DNA from: Nostoc sp. NMS9
GTDB taxonomy: Bacteria > Cyanobacteriota > Cyanobacteriia > Cyanobacteriales > Nostocaceae
Assembly: GCF_017114995.1 (NCBI RefSeq)
Contig: NZ_JABXKL010000098.1
Location: 1 to 41,552, forward strand
Reading direction: 5' to 3'
Length of the DNA stretch: 41,552 nucleotides
Each line of letters begins with the position of its first letter. Within the stretch, counting starts at the first letter, position 1. This document shows positions 38,894-41,552 of this stretch, in pieces. The notes below the pieces were generated by a model that was not told the origin of the DNA, made no database searches, and worked only from the letters and a program-made list of their open reading frames with translations. The position numbers were made by a program, and so were the translations under genes.

Positions 38894-38900
38894 AGGAGGT
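38894..38900 (+). promoter_or_regulatory. Ribosome-binding site deciding the M23 start
   Basis: AGGAGGT, fully complementary to the 16S 3' end, lies six bases before TTG 38906. The upstream in-frame TTG at 38843 has no comparable site. This supports a 765-residue product beginning (M)KRALKKRVKAVLNN. Confidence 0.75.
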
Positions 38901-38905
38901 CGTCT

Positions 38906-41203
38906 TTGAAACGAGCATTGAAAAAGAGAGTAAAAGCTGTGTTGAACAATACCCCCAGCAGCGATGATGCCCCGGTAGAACTGCTAAATGTGATGAATCC
39001 AAAAGTTAACAGCCGGGTGCGGACAAAAGCGGCAATGATTGGCTTGGCAATCTCTATGGGAGCAACCAGCCTTTTGGTGACTCGACAAAGCGATCAAGCC
39101 CAAGCAGCGGTGCCAGTAGGCAGCCAAAAGGCGACCTCAACAATTCCTGCTGTTTTGGACACCAAAGTGAAATTCGTCTCCACTAAGCTGGAGTCCCAAG
39201 CAGTCTCATCAGTGAGCGTGCCGGAAAATCCTGTAATCGTGGAACCAACGGCAGTCTCACAAGTGCCTGGGCTTGAAGCTAAATGGCAAGTCGCCGCAAG
39301 TGGAATATCTTTGCAAGTTCCTGCATCAAACACGTTTTCTCAAACAAACCCAGGTTATAAAAATTCCACTTACCTGAAGCCCAAAGTGGCACAGGGATTG
39401 AACAATACCTTAGCCGAAACTAGTTTTCCAACAGTCAATAATCTGTCTGACTATAGTGCTGATAGTACAAATGCATCACTAACTGCTCAGCCACAAACAG
39501 TGGCAACATCTGGTGCAGTCAACAGTGAAATAAATGCACAACTTAAGGCGCAACAAGAGTTCGCACTAAATCGCTTACAAGAAAAATCGAATCGTTTAAG
39601 AAAGAGTTTGGCGCAGTTACAGTCTGGAGAGACCAAAAATTTATCACAAACTGATATAGAATTGGCGCAGCCGACAACTGTGGTTGAGAAGACTGCATTA
39701 GCAGCCCAGTCAGACACTTCTAGCGATGCAAGCCAAGCGAACCTGATATCGAGGTTAAAACAGAAGACACAGACAAGTGCATCTGTACCAGCGGCGCCAA
39801 TAGTGATTGCCTCCTCGACACATACAGCCTATGAAGTTAAGCCTGGAGATACACTAGCAGCGATCGCCAGCAGATATAACACTTCAGTATCAGAACTAGT
39901 TAAAGCAAATAACCTCAATAATCCCAATGAGCTGCGAATTAGTCAAAAACTAGTTATTCCTGCTGTTCAAATTCCTGCTGTTCAAGTTGAGGCAACTGTA
40001 GCGAGTCAGCCCACTTTCGTAGAGTCTAGCAAAACTCCAAAAGTAGCTACCTCCCCTTTGAATATTGGTAGTGCTAACTCATATCTACCTAGTTCACCAT
40101 CACCAACTATTGTCGACAACAGTAGCGTTGCCGTCCCTACACCGGTAACTGTGCAGATTCAGGCAAATAGTGCGACCGACTTAGAAACTGCCCCCCCTAC
40201 ATCTAAGTCTTATGGCGTCGGTGGTGATATTCCAGTGCCACAAGCTTTTGCCGAAATGCAACAGCCTAAGACACCAGCAAATAGGGTAGCAAGGGTAAAC
40301 AATAACAATAATGACCGTTTGCGGGGCTTACAAGCGGAAATCCAGAGGTTACAGCAGAAATATCGCGCTCAACAGTCTGGTAATTTAGTTGTGCCAGCAG
40401 CAGCGATCGAAGCAAATAATGCTGCTATGCTCACTCCTATTTCTACGCCCAATAATTTCAGTGTACCTAACCCTGCATCTAGACCAAATAATGTAGCAAT
40501 ACCAATTCCAGTTCCGACACCGATTCGGGCTAACTATAGCGTTCAGCCAATTAAGCCCCAATTCCGTACTACTGTACGCCCTACCGAAGCAGTAAACCTA
40601 GAATTCTTGCCTAATCTAGGTTCTGCTAGCCAGTGGACTCCCTCTCGCACTCAATCTGCCACAAGGGTGGCAACGCCTCCTGGAAGAGTAAATGCCTCTG
40701 ACTCCTTAGGAAAGATGCGAGGAACCACAGTTTCTCCACAGGTATTACCGCCTTTGGCAGCAGTGGATCAATATCTTCCTAGACCCATTGACGAACTTAC
40801 ACCTCCTCCATCTTCCTCAACCTTAGCTTACACCTGGCCAGCAAAGGGCACTCTCACTTCTGGCTATGGCTGGCGCTGGGGTAGAATGCACAAAGGAATT
40901 GACGTTGCTAACTCCACTGGCACGCCAGTTGTCGCCTCAGCTGAGGGGACGATACAAAAAGCTGGTTGGAACAATGGTGGCTACGGCAACCTCGTCGAAA
41001 TCCGCCATCCTGATGGCAGCACGACTCGCTATGCTCATAACAGCAAGATTCTGGTGCAACCTGGTCAGGCAGTACATCAGGGAGAAACAATTGCTTTAAT
41101 GGGTAGCACTGGTCACAGTACTGGGCCACACACCCACTTTGAAATCCATCCATCAGGTAAGGGTGCTGTTAACCCAATAGCTATGTTACCGGAACGCCTA
41201 TAA
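38906..41203 (+). CDS. LysM and M23-family peptidoglycan endopeptidase (NlpD/EnvC-like)
   Basis: 765 residues from TTG 38906. A basic start (KRALKKRVKAVL) is followed by a membrane segment (AAMIGLAISMGATSLLV, about 44-60), then a long low-complexity Ser/Pro/Asn-rich region. One LysM domain (YEVKPGDTLAAIASRYNTSV...LRISQKLVIP, about 311-355) binds glycan. A coiled part (RLRGLQAEIQRLQQKYRAQQ) follows. The C-terminal M23 zinc peptidase domain has its ligands intact: WGRMHKGIDVANSTGTPVVA (His, Asp) and GPHTHFEIHPSG (HxH). It would cut peptide cross-links in the cell wall or activate amidases during septation or septal-junction formation. A long hairpin-rich leader precedes it. The alternative start at 38843 adds 21 residues. 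Confidence 0.93.
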   Translation: MKRALKKRVKAVLNNTPSSDDAPVELLNVMNPKVNSRVRTKAAMIGLAISMGATSLLVTRQSDQAQAAVPVGSQKATSTIPAVLDTKVKFVSTKLESQAVSSVSVPENPVIVEPTAVSQVPGLEAKWQVAASGISLQVPASNTFSQTNPGYKNSTYLKPKVAQGLNNTLAETSFPTVNNLSDYSADSTNASLTAQPQTVATSGAVNSEINAQLKAQQEFALNRLQEKSNRLRKSLAQLQSGETKNLSQTDIELAQPTTVVEKTALAAQSDTSSDASQANLISRLKQKTQTSASVPAAPIVIASSTHTAYEVKPGDTLAAIASRYNTSVSELVKANNLNNPNELRISQKLVIPAVQIPAVQVEATVASQPTFVESSKTPKVATSPLNIGSANSYLPSSPSPTIVDNSSVAVPTPVTVQIQANSATDLETAPPTSKSYGVGGDIPVPQAFAEMQQPKTPANRVARVNNNNNDRLRGLQAEIQRLQQKYRAQQSGNLVVPAAAIEANNAAMLTPISTPNNFSVPNPASRPNNVAIPIPVPTPIRANYSVQPIKPQFRTTVRPTEAVNLEFLPNLGSASQWTPSRTQSATRVATPPGRVNASDSLGKMRGTTVSPQVLPPLAAVDQYLPRPIDELTPPPSSSTLAYTWPAKGTLTSGYGWRWGRMHKGIDVANSTGTPVVASAEGTIQKAGWNNGGYGNLVEIRHPDGSTTRYAHNSKILVQPGQAVHQGETIALMGSTGHSTGPHTHFEIHPSGKGAVNPIAMLPERL

Positions 41204-41242
41204 TTCTTGGCTGTCTGTAACTAAATTATTGCCTTGTTAATT

Positions 41243-41270
41243 GAGGGAGTCTACCTCCCTCTTCTACTTT
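41243..41270 (+). terminator. Intrinsic terminator after the M23 gene
   Basis: GAGGGAG (41243-41249) pairs perfectly with CTCCCTC (41255-41261) and is followed by a pyrimidine-rich TTCTACTTT. It lies 40 bp past the stop codon. Confidence 0.7.
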
Positions 41271-41369
41271 CTATTACCTCAATAGGGATGAAAGTTCTAA
41301 CAAAATTGCAAAAGGGGCTAGTCTTGAGCAAATTTCTATGCTATATTGGTTAATGATTTTGAAAAACAT

Positions 41370-41443
41370 GGCTCAGTAGCTCAGTTGGTTAGAGCACGGG
41401 ACTCATAAGCCTGGGGTCGTTGGTTCAACTCCGACCTGAGCCA
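41370..41443 (+). tRNA. trnM: tRNA-Met (anticodon CAT)
   Basis: A 74-base cloverleaf: acceptor GGCTCAG/CTGAGCC with discriminator A; D arm GCTCAGTTGGTTAGAGC; anticodon loop CTCATAA with CAT; variable loop; T arm GTTGGTTCAACTCCGAC. CCA is not encoded. The fully paired first acceptor position argues against initiator tRNA, and the body resembles elongator methionine tRNA more than tRNA-Ile(CAU). Bases 41444-41552 after it show no gene. Confidence 0.93.
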
Positions 41444-41552
41444 CTTTAAAAGTACGATAATATAAGGGTTTCAGCTTCTAGTCATTAATAGTACTAAGGG
41501 ACTTGCAAGAAAATAAGATCCCAATCAAACTGGAGTAATCGTGATATCCCAT

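Noticed and set aside
41278..41300. CAATAGGGATGAAAG, resembling part of a Nostoc CRISPR repeat
   Set aside because: Only one short partial match, no repeat-spacer array or cas gene in the window.

Overview
The window comes from a filamentous, heterocyst-type cyanobacterium, most likely Nostoc or a close relative. Evidence: many GCGATCGC (HIP1) octamers, a moderately AT-rich base composition, several small dispersed palindromic repeats of the kind abundant in Nostoc genomes, heptanucleotide tandem repeats, three Uma2-family genes, large WD40/CHAT signalling proteins, and cyanobacterial-type glutamate-cysteine ligase. The genus is inferred from style, not from a search.

Layout. 1-2.46 kb: the 5' end of a 16S rRNA gene (minus strand) with a near-consensus promoter, then a gene graveyard: a nadC 5' fragment, a frameshifted histidine-kinase fragment, and a degenerate fragment next to a complete IS630-family element with 25-bp inverted repeats and an A9 frameshift site. 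2.47-5.4 kb: uvrA, carrying an in-frame dispersed repeat. 5.6-7.3 kb: two Uma2 genes and a 5 x 42-bp tandem repeat. 7.5-16.1 kb, all minus strand: ATPase-WD40 protein with 13 near-identical repeats, an HsdR-N-like nuclease, a CHAT-protease/ATPase fusion, a 12 x 21-bp tandem repeat, a Ser/Thr kinase and an alpha/beta hydrolase. 16.3-20.2 kb: third Uma2 gene, metallo-beta-lactamase-fold protein, MscS channel (minus), HDAC-like deacylase. 20.2-24.8 kb: a 1499-residue superfamily-1 helicase with an IF2-N-like N-terminus; its 3' end overlaps a decayed start of a PLD-type gene. 25.1-29.9 kb: a chaperone-usher-like pilus cluster (two small secreted subunits, a PapD-like chaperone, an unusual usher-like barrel). 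29.9-33.0 kb: a filamentous-haemagglutinin (two-partner secretion) gene between two 212-bp direct copies of a MITE-like element; a tail of a second such gene is cut by the right-hand copy. 33.2-34.1 kb: small hypothetical ORF and a bile-acid:sodium symporter pseudogene. 34.1-35.95 kb: intact PLD-domain protein homologous to the decayed start at 24.7 kb. 36.1-41.5 kb: gshA, trmL, a 700-bp non-coding stretch with many adjacent hairpins, a LysM/M23 peptidoglycan hydrolase and tRNA-Met(CAU).

How parts work together. Housekeeping genes (rRNA, uvrA, gshA, trmL, M23 peptidase, tRNA) bracket an accessory, repeat-rich interior. Two candidate systems stand out. First, a helicase plus PLD-nuclease pair: the sequence shows that a PLD-type gene once began inside the helicase 3' end, and the intact PLD gene now lies 9.4 kb downstream, beyond the pilus and haemagglutinin genes. 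Second, a co-oriented CHAT-ATPase / nuclease / ATPase-WD40 set that looks like a signalling or conflict module. Both functional readings are inference. The pilus cluster and the structured leader of the M23 gene are further candidates for undescribed biology.
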